From Erythrobacter litoralis HTCC2594 (GTDB lineage: Bacteria; Pseudomonadota; Alphaproteobacteria; Sphingomonadales; Sphingomonadaceae): 64,000 nucleotides of DNA. Shown here piece by piece: positions 26,883 to 35,322 of the stretch; the first letter of the stretch is position 1, and each line of letters opens with the position of its first letter. The notes under the pieces are model-generated. The model saw only the letters and a program-made list of their open reading frames with translations, was not told where the DNA came from and did no database searches. Position numbers and translations under genes: made by a program. The stretch covers positions 1,431,501-1,495,500 of the forward strand of contig NC_007722.1 in the NCBI RefSeq assembly GCF_000013005.1, read 5' to 3'.

Positions 26883-28147
26883 GCGTCCTCTCCCGTATCC
26901 TCTTTCACCAGTGTCACTTGGTGTACATCGATGCTGCCACAGCGAAAGCCGGCTTCGCAATATTGCAGGTAGTATCGCCACAAGCCGACAAAGCGCGCGT
27001 CGAAACCTTCGGGCAGGCGCCCCTGCCTGACGGCCTCGTTGAAATTCTCTCGCCACAGCCTGAGCGTTTCGGCGTAATCCTGCCCGAAATCGACCTGGTC
27101 CTGCCACGCAAGCCCGCGCTTTTCCGCCAAGTGGCGGAACTCGCTCGTGCGGATCAGCAGGCCGCCGGGGAAGATGTAGGCCTGGATGAAATCGGCGCTA
27201 TTCACGTAGGCCTCGAACAGGTCGTCGCGCATCGAAATGAACTGGAGCGCCGCTTTGCCGCCCGATTTCAGGTTGCGGGCGATGCAATCCATATATGTCG
27301 GCCAGAATTCACGCCCCAGGGCCTCGACCATCTCGACACTGGCGACCGCATCGTAGGGACCGTCGGTGTCGCGGTAGTCTTGCTTCAGGAATTGCACCTG
27401 CTCGCTCGCACCCTCGCGGGCCCAGGCCAATTGCTCGTCGGACAGGCTGATTGCATCGACGCGGGTCCCGCGTTCCGCCGCTGCCTGCGCCAGCGTGCCC
27501 CAGCCGCAGCCGATCTCCAGCATCGTTTCGCCTTCGCCGAGGTCGAGACGGTCGAGAACCGCATCGATCTTGGCATGCTGAGCACGGTCGAGGTCTGCTT
27601 CGCCCCCCCTCCCGAACAGCGCGCTCGAATAGGTCATCGTGTCGCCCAGCCAGGCGGCGTAGAAGTCGTTCCCGAGATCGTAATGCGCGCGGATATTGCG
27701 CTGCGAACCTTCGAGCGTATTGGCGTTCAGCCGATGGGCCTGGCGCAAGGCGCGCTGCCAGATGCTCTTGGCACGCGCGGTGGTGCCCAGCGTAGAGGCA
27801 TTGGCCCCGAACAGCGCGAAGACCTGCACGAGATCGGGGCTTTCCCACTCGCCCTGCTCCCATGCCTGGTACCATCCGATCGAACCGTTGGTAGCCAGCC
27901 GCAGCAGCGCGCGCCAATTGTGCAAGTGCACTTCGGCTTCGTAGCCGGGCGCGCGCCCACCGAGGACCCGCGTCGTGCCGTCGGGCAAGTGACCGATCAT
28001 GGTCCCGCGCTCTAGACCGGCATCGATCCGGTCGAGCACCTTGCGGAAGCCCGGTGCGAGCACGCGCGCGAGCAGGCCGGGCCCGCGCTCGAAACGCTGC
28101 GCGGCGTCGAACAGCCCGCCGCCCCTCCTGCTGCCCTCTGCATTCAT
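26879..28147 (-). CDS. Cyclopropane-fatty-acyl-phospholipid synthase family methyltransferase
   Basis: A 422-residue SAM-dependent enzyme of the CFA/mycolic acid synthase family, which methylenates or methylates unsaturated acyl chains of membrane lipids. The SAM site is MLEIGCGWGTLAQAAAERG, preceded by the family motif AHYDLGNDFYAAWL and GDTMTYSSALF. Later come VEMVEALGREFW and GGLLIRTSEF. The product could be a cyclopropane or another branched lipid. Its stop overlaps the start of the serine hydrolase gene. The photolyase and membrane-protein genes lie on the other side of a divergent promoter region. Confidence 0.9.
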   Translation of the reverse strand: MNAEGSRRGGGLFDAAQRFERGPGLLARVLAPGFRKVLDRIDAGLERGTMIGHLPDGTTRVLGGRAPGYEAEVHLHNWRALLRLATNGSIGWYQAWEQGEWESPDLVQVFALFGANASTLGTTARAKSIWQRALRQAHRLNANTLEGSQRNIRAHYDLGNDFYAAWLGDTMTYSSALFGRGGEADLDRAQHAKIDAVLDRLDLGEGETMLEIGCGWGTLAQAAAERGTRVDAISLSDEQLAWAREGASEQVQFLKQDYRDTDGPYDAVASVEMVEALGREFWPTYMDCIARNLKSGGKAALQFISMRDDLFEAYVNSADFIQAYIFPGGLLIRTSEFRHLAEKRGLAWQDQVDFGQDYAETLRLWRENFNEAVRQGRLPEGFDARFVGLWRYYLQYCEAGFRCGSIDVHQVTLVKEDTGEDA

Positions 28148-28253
28148 GGAGTGAGCCTATGCCGCGCTGCGCCACCCCTCGCAAGGCCCGCCATTCGGCG
28201 ATTGGAGCCTTGTCCCGAATTTGATAGGCCTGCCCCGAAGGGAGGAGCAGAAC

Positions 28254-28667
28254 ATGGAAAACACGTGGGTCCGCCTGATCTTAGCGACCTTGGCGGGATT
28301 GATCGCCGCGGTTTTTATCGTCGGTGCCGTAGAAAGCGCCGGGCACATGATTTTCCCACCGCCCGAGGGCCTCGACATGACCAAACCCGAAGATCAGGCG
28401 CGGCTGATGGAAGTCATCCCGACGGGAGCGAAGGTTACCGTGGTGGTGGCGTGGTTCCTCGGTTCCCTGTGCGGAGCGGCGGTCGCCACCCTCGTGGGCA
28501 AGACCATTACGCCGGGCTGGATCGTCGCCGGCTTCATGGTCCTGGCGAGCATTTTCACGACGCAGATGTTTCCGCACCCGACCTGGATGGTCGTGGCGGC
28601 GATCTTCGTGCCGGTGATGGGCAAGCTGCTGGCCGACCAGTTGCTGAAATCGCGCCTCAGTTCTTGA
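28254..28667 (+). CDS. Small membrane protein, unknown function
   Basis: A 137-residue protein with four hydrophobic segments: LILATLAGLIAAVFIVGAV, VTVVVAWFLGSLCGAAVATL, IVAGFMVLASIFTT and WMVVAAIFVPVMGKLLA. The ATG at 28254 has ggaggag upstream and is preferred over an earlier in-frame start. The final eleven bases overlap the convergent photolyase gene. I cannot assign a family. Confidence 0.7.
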   Translation: MENTWVRLILATLAGLIAAVFIVGAVESAGHMIFPPPEGLDMTKPEDQARLMEVIPTGAKVTVVVAWFLGSLCGAAVATLVGKTITPGWIVAGFMVLASIFTTQMFPHPTWMVVAAIFVPVMGKLLADQLLKSRLSS

Positions 28668-30048
28668 ATTCGCTATAGGCTTCGAGCGCGCGCTCGCGGC
28701 CTTCCTTGTGGGCGATGATCTTCGAGGGGTAATCGTCCGGCTTGCAGCCGTGCTCTTCGGGATCGTGGATCGTCTCGTCGGGCAAGTCCGCCAGTTCGGG
28801 CACGTATTCCCGGATATAGCCTGCCGCATCGAACTTCTCGCTCTGCGTCAGCGGCGCCATGATCCGGCTGAACATGTTGCTGTCGACGCCGGTGCCGCTG
28901 ACCCACTGCCAGTTGGTGCCGTTGCTGGCATAGTCGGCATCCACCAGCGTATCCCAAAACCATTTTTCGCCGTGCCGCCAGTCGATCAGCAGGTGCTTGA
29001 TGAGGAAGCTCGCGGCGATCATCCGCACGCGGTTATGCATCCAGCCGGTCTGCCATAGCTGCCGCATACCGGCATCGACGATCGGATAGCCGGTCTGCCC
29101 TTTCTGCCAGCGTTTCAGCTCCTCCTGAATGATGTGCCCGCGATTGGGATTGCGCCACGCCATGTCGGCATCCCAGCCGTCGCGATAGCTCTCTTTCGGA
29201 TAGGCCGGGAACTGGCAGATCACGTTTTGCGCATAGTCGCGCCAGATCAGCTCTTTCTCGTAAGTCTTCCACCCGTCGGAGCGCTTGTCCTTGAAGCGGT
29301 GCCAGATCTGGACCGGCGAGATCTCGCCATGATGGAGGTGCGGCGACATCTGGCTGGTTTCGTCGACCGAGGGCATGTTGCGCCCGTCATCGTATTTGTC
29401 GACCTCGTCGGACCACCAGTCGAGCCGCTCATGCGCCGCGTCTTCGCCGACGGTCCAGAAGTCGCGCAGGCCGCCGGCCCAGTCGGGCTTGGTCGGCAGC
29501 AGGTTCCAGTCGCCCAGATCGTCGCTGGCGGGCCACTCACCCGGTGAGGACAGCGTCTCCGGCTCCGGCACTTCATCGCGCGGGGGCATTTCCTGCAGCA
29601 TCGCCTTGGAGAACGGCGTGTAGATCTTGTAGGGATCGCCCGATCCTGTCGTCACGTGGCCCGGCGGAAATAGGTAGTTGCCGTCATAGAGCTTGAGCTC
29701 CAGTTCTTCGGCCAGCTCGCCCTGCGCCTTGCGCCACCACGGCTCATAGTGACGATTGGCATGGACGGTCTCTGCGCCGACAGCATTGGCGACGGTTTTC
29801 AGCTCCTCCACCGCATCGCCGCGGCGCAGGACAATCCGCGAATTGCGCGCGCCGAAGCTCTTGCCCAGGCTCTCCAGCGAATGATGCAGCCACCACCGCG
29901 CCGCCCCGCCCAGCTTGTGATCCTTGGGCCGTTCGTCGTCGAGCACATAGACCGCCACCACCGGTCCGGCCTTGGCCGCATGATACAGCGCCGGATTGTC
30001 CGCCATGCGCAGATCGCGCCGCAGCCATACGATTTGGGGTTTGGTCAT
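28657..30048 (-). CDS. phrB: Deoxyribodipyrimidine photolyase (class I CPD type)
   Basis: A 463-residue flavoprotein that uses blue light to split pyrimidine dimers. The N-terminal antenna-binding domain begins IVWLRRDLRMADNPALYHA. The C-terminal FAD domain shows LSPHLHHGEISPVQIWH, WRDYAQNVICQFPAY, GYPIVDAGMRQLWQTGWMHNRVRM and the run WQWVSGTGVDSNMFSRI. These are features of class I enzymes rather than cryptochromes of the DASH group. With the LexA-box radical SAM gene and recN-ligA it adds to the DNA-repair content. No SOS box is seen upstream. Confidence 0.94.
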   Translation of the reverse strand: MTKPQIVWLRRDLRMADNPALYHAAKAGPVVAVYVLDDERPKDHKLGGAARWWLHHSLESLGKSFGARNSRIVLRRGDAVEELKTVANAVGAETVHANRHYEPWWRKAQGELAEELELKLYDGNYLFPPGHVTTGSGDPYKIYTPFSKAMLQEMPPRDEVPEPETLSSPGEWPASDDLGDWNLLPTKPDWAGGLRDFWTVGEDAAHERLDWWSDEVDKYDDGRNMPSVDETSQMSPHLHHGEISPVQIWHRFKDKRSDGWKTYEKELIWRDYAQNVICQFPAYPKESYRDGWDADMAWRNPNRGHIIQEELKRWQKGQTGYPIVDAGMRQLWQTGWMHNRVRMIAASFLIKHLLIDWRHGEKWFWDTLVDADYASNGTNWQWVSGTGVDSNMFSRIMAPLTQSEKFDAAGYIREYVPELADLPDETIHDPEEHGCKPDDYPSKIIAHKEGRERALEAYSEFKN

Positions 30049-30075
30049 CCTTATCCCTTCGGATGCCCAACGTGG

Positions 30076-31104
30076 TTAGTCGTCAGGGGGTTCCGGTACA
30101 GCCACAACAGTCGGTCCTCCCCCAGAGTAGGCGGGATATACCTGGACGCATGACCAAGGCGGCAATTTGACCGAGAAGCGATCCCTCGCGAGTGGGTCAT
30201 AAAACCGTGCGTCCCTGAGAAGCCAACCATCACGCTCTGGATCCTCTGTTACAAAAGGCGCTCTAGACCAGAACAAGAAGGCAGTAATTTCCTTATCACG
30301 GGCTGCGGCCTCGTCGAGATTGCAGTGCGGCAAAAGCGCAGCCGCGCCGACATCGTCGCCATCGATAAAGAAGTCGCCGTATCCGTTGCCTTCGATGATC
30401 TCGCGATTCCAGAAGGCGACAGGTAGCGGGCTAGCAATGATTTGTTCCGCAGCGACCGCAGATGCTTTTTTGGCGCCTGCAACTTGCCCTTCGGCCTTTG
30501 CGGTGATCAGGCCATTCATCCCGATATACGCCAGAGAGACCGCAATCGCCCAGCGCGCCGGCTTGATCCATTCCCCGCCCTGCCTCTCCCGCCGCATAGA
30601 AAACCACGTTGCAAAGCCCATCAGCGCCCACAACCACACATCGATGATGAACAGCGTATCGCCGTAGAACCACTGGCTCGAGAACGGCTCCAGAAGCCGG
30701 ATGCCGTAAACATTGAGCCAGTCGAGCGCGGGGTGGGTCAGGCAGCCGATGAAGCTCAGCAGGAAAAGCCATTTGAAGCTGACCGGCCTGCGACCTTCGG
30801 GGCGATTCCCTCGGCTCGCCTGCCAGCGGTCGAAGCCCCATAGCAGCGCCGCCAGTATCAGCGGCAGCAGCACCAGCGCGGGCGGCCCGTGGGTGATCCC
30901 GCGGCGGAAGCCGAGATGCTCGGCCCCCTCCAGCCAGAAGAAGCAAGCCGCATCGACATCGGGCAGGTTCGCGCCGATGATCAGCGCAGGCATGGCGAGG
31001 CCGGTCTTTTTCTTGAGCCCCGCTTGCCCCAGCAGCGCGCCGACGAGGCTGTGGGTCAGATTATCGATGGCGCAGGCTCCCGAGACATGGACCGCATGGA
31101 CCAC
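30076..31104 (-). CDS. YdjM-like membrane-bound metal-dependent hydrolase
   Basis: A 342-residue protein with the family N-terminus DNLTHSLVGALLGQAGLKKKTG, then GANLPDVDAACFF, FRRGITHGPPALV and FLLSFIGCLTHPALDWLNVYG, whose histidines and aspartates are the presumed metal ligands between transmembrane helices. The last 100 residues form a soluble tail. Base composition changes inside the gene: the 3' end, about 30076-30480, is visibly richer in A and T than the 5' part. The start ATG lies ahead of the family's usual beginning and may be a few codons too long. Confidence 0.78.
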   Translation of the reverse strand: MVHAVHVSGACAIDNLTHSLVGALLGQAGLKKKTGLAMPALIIGANLPDVDAACFFWLEGAEHLGFRRGITHGPPALVLLPLILAALLWGFDRWQASRGNRPEGRRPVSFKWLFLLSFIGCLTHPALDWLNVYGIRLLEPFSSQWFYGDTLFIIDVWLWALMGFATWFSMRRERQGGEWIKPARWAIAVSLAYIGMNGLITAKAEGQVAGAKKASAVAAEQIIASPLPVAFWNREIIEGNGYGDFFIDGDDVGAAALLPHCNLDEAAARDKEITAFLFWSRAPFVTEDPERDGWLLRDARFYDPLARDRFSVKLPPWSCVQVYPAYSGGGPTVVAVPEPPDD

Positions 31105-31224
31105 TGTTCAGTAGCGAAAAAACCGCCCTCCGCTCCGAACGAAGAACAGGCACAGAAAACGGGATAGACCGCGGACATGGACCGCCTTCTAGGCACGCCG
31201 CATCGTGTAGGAAAGCCTGCATGC

Positions 31225-31257
31225 AAAAAGGGCGGCAAGCTCGTCGCTCGCCGCCCT
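31225..31257 (-). terminator. Rho-independent terminator of the EF-hand lipoprotein gene
   Basis: On the minus strand a GC-rich stem aagggcggc(g)agc pairs with gct(t)gccgccctt around a five-base loop. It is followed by a run of T residues that includes the end of the stem. It lies about 20 bases after the stop of the EF-hand gene (31279). Confidence 0.75.
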
Positions 31258-31278
31258 TCCAGCGTGATCCGGCAAGGG

Positions 31279-31971
31279 TCAGGGGGTCGCAGCCGGATCG
31301 AAGTTCTCGCCGCGTCGGGCAGCGGTGAATTCGCGGCGGTCGAGATAGGTATCGCCGTCGACATCGTAATAGAAGAAGCTGTCCGCAGCCTTGTTCGCCT
31401 GGGTCGGCGTTACATAGGGCGGCACTTCGTCATTCGGCTTGGGATTGGTCGGATCGAGCGGGATGGCCCAGATCGCATATTCGGCGACCGACAGGCGGTT
31501 GTCGTCGTTCCGGTCGAGATAGGACCAGGTCATGGACGCGCGCGTGCGCATGTTGGTAGTGCTGTCGCGGGTCGGCATGGCATTGCTGCCGCTGCTATCG
31601 GCGGAACTGCCCGCATTGGCGCTGGACGAGCCGCTGGACGCATCGTCCGAACCCGAACCGCTGTTATCCGACGATGCGGCCATGCGTTCGGCTTCGCGTT
31701 CGGCGGCCATGCTTTCCTCGGTGTCGCGCTCGGCGACGACCTCGTCGCGATAGCCGGCATATTCGGTGCCGAACGCATCGGCATCGAATGCGTCGCGCCG
31801 GGCCTGGGCATCTTCGCTCAGGGTGTAGTCGCGGGTCATCGGATCGTATTCTGTATCGGCATCGGCGATTTCGTCGATATCGTCGACCACGGTGTTCTCG
31901 ACGTCGTCGGAATCGCACGCAGCCAGGCTGGCGAGCGAGACGGTCGCAGCAAAAGCGATAATCTTTCTCAT
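31279..31971 (-). CDS. EF-hand lipoprotein
   Basis: A 230-residue predicted lipoprotein: signal sequence ending in the lipobox LAAC, with Cys19 as the lipidation site. Next comes an acidic region, and then a low-complexity Ser/Gly/Asp stretch (SSDNSGSGSDDASSG and more, about residues 100-130) that is probably a flexible spacer. Two EF-hand loops follow: DRNDDNRLSVAEY near residue 152 and DVDGDTYLDRREF near residue 205. Both have the calcium ligands in place. Aggaggaac precedes the ATG. It probably binds Ca2+ at the envelope. A partner is unknown. Confidence 0.82.
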   Translation of the reverse strand: MRKIIAFAATVSLASLAACDSDDVENTVVDDIDEIADADTEYDPMTRDYTLSEDAQARRDAFDADAFGTEYAGYRDEVVAERDTEESMAAEREAERMAASSDNSGSGSDDASSGSSSANAGSSADSSGSNAMPTRDSTTNMRTRASMTWSYLDRNDDNRLSVAEYAIWAIPLDPTNPKPNDEVPPYVTPTQANKAADSFFYYDVDGDTYLDRREFTAARRGENFDPAATP

Positions 31972-32060
31972 GATGTTCCTCCTGTTCGCGCCGGAAATCC
32001 GGCCTCTCGCCGAATCAATGCGCGAACAGGAAAAAGGTTCAAAAAAAGTGCTTTAGCAGG

Positions 32061-33095
32061 TCAGACGGGGTCCTGCGCGGTGCCGCTGACCGTCCAGGTC
32101 TGCCCCTTTGCCAGCAGCGCCGCGAGATTGGGCTGCTTGCCCTTCGCCGCCCGGGAGCGCTCCTCCGCCACCGCCGCTTCGAAGGTCGGGCGCGGGTCGT
32201 CGTAGAGCACGCCGAGCGCCATCGGGAACGGTCCGAACGGCATTTCGACCAGCATATGCGCGATCGAGCGATTGGTGACGTCGTGCACGATGACACCGGC
32301 CGCTTCCCAGTCGTCACCTTCCACGTCGACCACTTCGAGGCTCAGTTTTTCGCGATCCAGCGCGATGCCCTTGGCCCCGCCGGCGAACAGCATGGGCTGG
32401 CCGTCTTCGAGCCATAGCTGCTGGTCTTCCGCGCCCTTCGGCGCGGCGAAATCATGGAACACGTCCTTGTTGTAGACGATGCAGTTCTGGAAGATCTCGA
32501 TGAAGGCCGCGCCCTGATGGGCGTGTGCGGCCTTGAGCACGTCCGGCAGGTTCTTCGAGACATCGAAGCCGCGGCCCACGAACCGCGCCCCGCTGCCCAG
32601 CGCAAACGCCGCCGGCCGCGCCGGATGATCGTAGCTGCCGATCGGGGTCGATGGCGACTTGGTGCCTTCACGGCTGGTCGGGGAAGCCTGCCCCTTGGTG
32701 AGGCCGTAGATCTCGTTGTTGAACAGCATGATCTGCATGTTCACGTTGCGGCGCAGCACATGCATCATGTGGTTGCCGCCGATCGACAAGCCATCGCCAT
32801 CGCCGGTCACCAGCCAGATATCGAGATCGGGATTGGCGAGCTTGGTTCCCGTCGCCACCGCCGGCGCGCGGCCGTGGATGGTGTGGAAGCCGTAGCTTTC
32901 CATGTAATAGGGGAAGCGGCTCGAGCAGCCGATGCCGCTGATGAACACCGTGTTCTTCGGGTCCGCTCCCAGTTGCGGCAGCGTGCGCTGCACCGCCTTG
33001 AGGATCGCGTAGTCCCCGCAGCCCGGACACCAGCGGACTTCCTGGTCGGTTTCCCAGTCCTTGAGGGTGGTTTCGATCTTGGTCATTTCATTCAC
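32061..33095 (-). CDS. korB: 2-oxoacid:ferredoxin oxidoreductase beta subunit (KorB)
   Basis: The thiamine-diphosphate subunit of a 2-oxoglutarate-type oxidoreductase, 344 residues. Cluster cysteines are Cys23 and Cys26 (RWCPGCGDYAIL) and Cys57 (SGIGCSSRFP). The ThDP site is GDGDGLSIGGNH near residue 98. I use the GTG at 33095 because ggagg lies seven bases upstream; the in-frame ATG at 33086 would shorten the protein by three residues. The enzyme would oxidise 2-oxoglutarate to succinyl-CoA and reduce ferredoxin. The exact substrate is inferred from the family. Confidence 0.9.
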   Translation of the reverse strand: MNEMTKIETTLKDWETDQEVRWCPGCGDYAILKAVQRTLPQLGADPKNTVFISGIGCSSRFPYYMESYGFHTIHGRAPAVATGTKLANPDLDIWLVTGDGDGLSIGGNHMMHVLRRNVNMQIMLFNNEIYGLTKGQASPTSREGTKSPSTPIGSYDHPARPAAFALGSGARFVGRGFDVSKNLPDVLKAAHAHQGAAFIEIFQNCIVYNKDVFHDFAAPKGAEDQQLWLEDGQPMLFAGGAKGIALDREKLSLEVVDVEGDDWEAAGVIVHDVTNRSIAHMLVEMPFGPFPMALGVLYDDPRPTFEAAVAEERSRAAKGKQPNLAALLAKGQTWTVSGTAQDPV

Positions 33096-33112
33096 AGTGC
33101 AACCTCCCCAAC

Positions 33113-33205
33113 CCGTTCGGGCTGAGCTTGTCGAAGCCCTGCACTTTTCTTCGAATGCAGCGCTGGAAGTGGAAGACAGCCCTTCGACAGGCTCAGGGCG
33201 AACGG
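33113..33205. repeat. Palindromic repeat between korA and korB
   Basis: An inverted pair: the left arm begins ccgttcgggctgagcttg, and the right arm reverse complemented begins ccgttcgccctgagcctg. Both continue into tgtcgaag. Repeats of this ccttcgacaggctcaggg type are widespread between genes in many proteobacteria. Here the pair splits an operon, so it probably forms a stable mRNA hairpin between the two cistrons. Confidence 0.82.
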
Positions 33206-33228
33206 TAGTAGAGTGAGGCGCTTGGTCA

Positions 33229-35154
33229 TCAAACCTCCGGACTCGGCAATTGGTCGTCATTGACCGGCACCTGTCCGCCTTCATTGTCGTCGATCCCATC
33301 AAAGAACTTGCCGATCTCCGCCTGTAACTCGGCGATGGCAAAGGGCTGCCCGCTGGTCTTCGTCAGCGGGACCGCGTCGACCAGGAACTGGTCGCGCAAA
33401 ACGGTCTTGAACTGGCCGGTGTTCATTTCCGGCACCAGCACATGATCGAAGCCGTGGAGCAGCGCGCCGAGATTTCCGGGCAGCGGCCATATATGGCGCA
33501 CGTGGATGTGGCTGACGTCGCAACCCTTGTCGCGCTCGCGCCGCACGGCCTGGTGGATCGGGCCGTAGGTGCTGCCCCAGCCCACCACTGCAAGCTTGCC
33601 CGAGGTTTCGCCGAGGCAGACTTCCTGGTCGGGCACGTCAACGCAGAGAACCTTGCCGACGCGGGCGTCGGTCATCGCCTGGTGGTTGTCGGGTGAGTAA
33701 TCGATATGGCCGGTATCCGCCGCTTTCTCGATCCCGCCGATGCGGTGCATGAGATCTGGTGTGCCGGGCTTGATCCAAGGACGCGCGCCCTTGGTATTGC
33801 GCTTGTAGGGAAGCAGCTCATCGTCACCGTTTTTCTCTTGCAGGAACTGCGCAGGGAACGGCTCGAAAGTGCTCGGGTCGGGCACTTTCCACGGCTCGGC
33901 GGCATTGGCGATATAGCCATCGGTCAACAGCATCACCGGGGTCATATACTGCACCGCGATGCGGCACGCCTCGATCGCGGTCTCAAAGGCATCGCCGGGG
34001 CTGCTCGCAGCGATCACCGGCATCGGCGCATCGCCATTGCGGCCATAGACCGCCTGATAGAGGTCGCTCTGCTCGGTCTTGGTCGGCAGGCCCGTCGACG
34101 GCCCGCCGCGCTGCGAATTGACGATGACCAGCGGCAGCTCGGTCATGATCGCGAGGCCCATCGCCTCACCCTTGAGCGCGATGCCGGGGCCCGACGACGA
34201 AGTGACGCCAAGGCTGCCCGCATAGCTCGCGCCGATGGCGGCACAGATCGCGGCGATCTCGTCTTCGGCTTGGAACGTGGTGACGCCGAATTCCTTGAGC
34301 CGCGCGAGATGGTGCAAGATCGCGGATGCCGGCGTGATCGGATAGCCGCCGAAGAACATCGGCAGTTCAGCCAATTGTGCACCGGCCACGAGGCCGAGCG
34401 AGACGGCTTCGGCCCCGGTGATCGTGCGATAGAGCCCTGGCGCGCTCTCGACCGGCGGCATGGTCAATTGCTTGACCGGCCCGCTCAATTCCGCCGTCTC
34501 GCCATAGGCATGCCCGGCATCGAGCGCGGCGATATTGGCGTCGGCAATTTCGGGCTTCGACTTGAACTTGGCCTTGAGCCAGTCGTGGATCGGTTCGCGC
34601 GGGCGATCGAACATCCATAGCGCGAGGCCCAGCGTCCACATGTTCTTGGACCGCAGCGCGTCCTTGTTCCCGAGCCCGAACGGCTTGACCGCTTCGATGG
34701 TCATTTCGCTGATGTCGAAGGCGAGCACATCGAACTTGGCAAGGCTGCCATCTTCCAGCGGGTTCTGCTCGTACTTGGCCTTATCCAGATTGCGCTTCGT
34801 GAAAGCTCCCGTGTCCGCGATGATGAGCCCGCCGGGCTTCAACGCCCCGAGGTTCGTCTTGAGCGCGGCCGGATTCATCGCGACGAGGACATCGGGCGCA
34901 TCGCCCGCCGTGTCGATCGCCCGGCTGCCGAAATTGATCTGGAAAGCGGAAACGCCGAACAATGTTCCCTGCGGAGCGCGGATTTCGGCCGGGAAATCGG
35001 GGAAGGTTGCAAGGTCGTTGCCCGCCAGCGCGGTGGAGAGCGTGAATTGCCCGCCCGTCAGCTGCATGCCGTCACCGCTGTCGCCGGCAAAGCGGACCAC
35101 CACGGCTTCCGGCTGGTGGGAATTGTCGGGGCTTTCTGCCACCTGCGTCGCCAT
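33229..35154 (-). CDS. korA: 2-oxoacid:ferredoxin oxidoreductase alpha subunit, gamma-alpha fusion (KorA)
   Basis: A 641-residue chain in which the gamma domain (about residues 15-190: VVRFAGDSGDGMQLTGGQ, IRAPQGTLFGVSAFQI) is fused to the alpha domain (ELPMFFGGYPITPASAILHHLAR, FQAEDEIAAICAAIGASYAG, TSSSGPGIALKGEAMGLA, NSQRGGPSTGLPTKTEQSDL). The ATG at 35154 has agagga upstream. korB follows after a repeat of about 90 bases. The pair offers an alternative to the NAD-linked 2-oxoglutarate dehydrogenase; a ferredoxin partner gene is not in the window. Confidence 0.92.
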   Translation of the reverse strand: MATQVAESPDNSHQPEAVVVRFAGDSGDGMQLTGGQFTLSTALAGNDLATFPDFPAEIRAPQGTLFGVSAFQINFGSRAIDTAGDAPDVLVAMNPAALKTNLGALKPGGLIIADTGAFTKRNLDKAKYEQNPLEDGSLAKFDVLAFDISEMTIEAVKPFGLGNKDALRSKNMWTLGLALWMFDRPREPIHDWLKAKFKSKPEIADANIAALDAGHAYGETAELSGPVKQLTMPPVESAPGLYRTITGAEAVSLGLVAGAQLAELPMFFGGYPITPASAILHHLARLKEFGVTTFQAEDEIAAICAAIGASYAGSLGVTSSSGPGIALKGEAMGLAIMTELPLVIVNSQRGGPSTGLPTKTEQSDLYQAVYGRNGDAPMPVIAASSPGDAFETAIEACRIAVQYMTPVMLLTDGYIANAAEPWKVPDPSTFEPFPAQFLQEKNGDDELLPYKRNTKGARPWIKPGTPDLMHRIGGIEKAADTGHIDYSPDNHQAMTDARVGKVLCVDVPDQEVCLGETSGKLAVVGWGSTYGPIHQAVRRERDKGCDVSHIHVRHIWPLPGNLGALLHGFDHVLVPEMNTGQFKTVLRDQFLVDAVPLTKTSGQPFAIAELQAEIGKFFDGIDDNEGGQVPVNDDQLPSPEV

Positions 35155-35322
35155 AATATCGGTCCTCTTGCGCGTGTCCTCGCGCCGGATTTTCATTCGG
35201 GCTCGCGACCTAGGTGCGCTTATGTGGGCGGGCAATCAAGTTTTTCTGTCACATCGGGTAATCGCGGCAGGTGGACAGTTTGCGCGCTGCCGCTATGCCT
35301 TTGAGACAAGAGGAGAGCCGCG

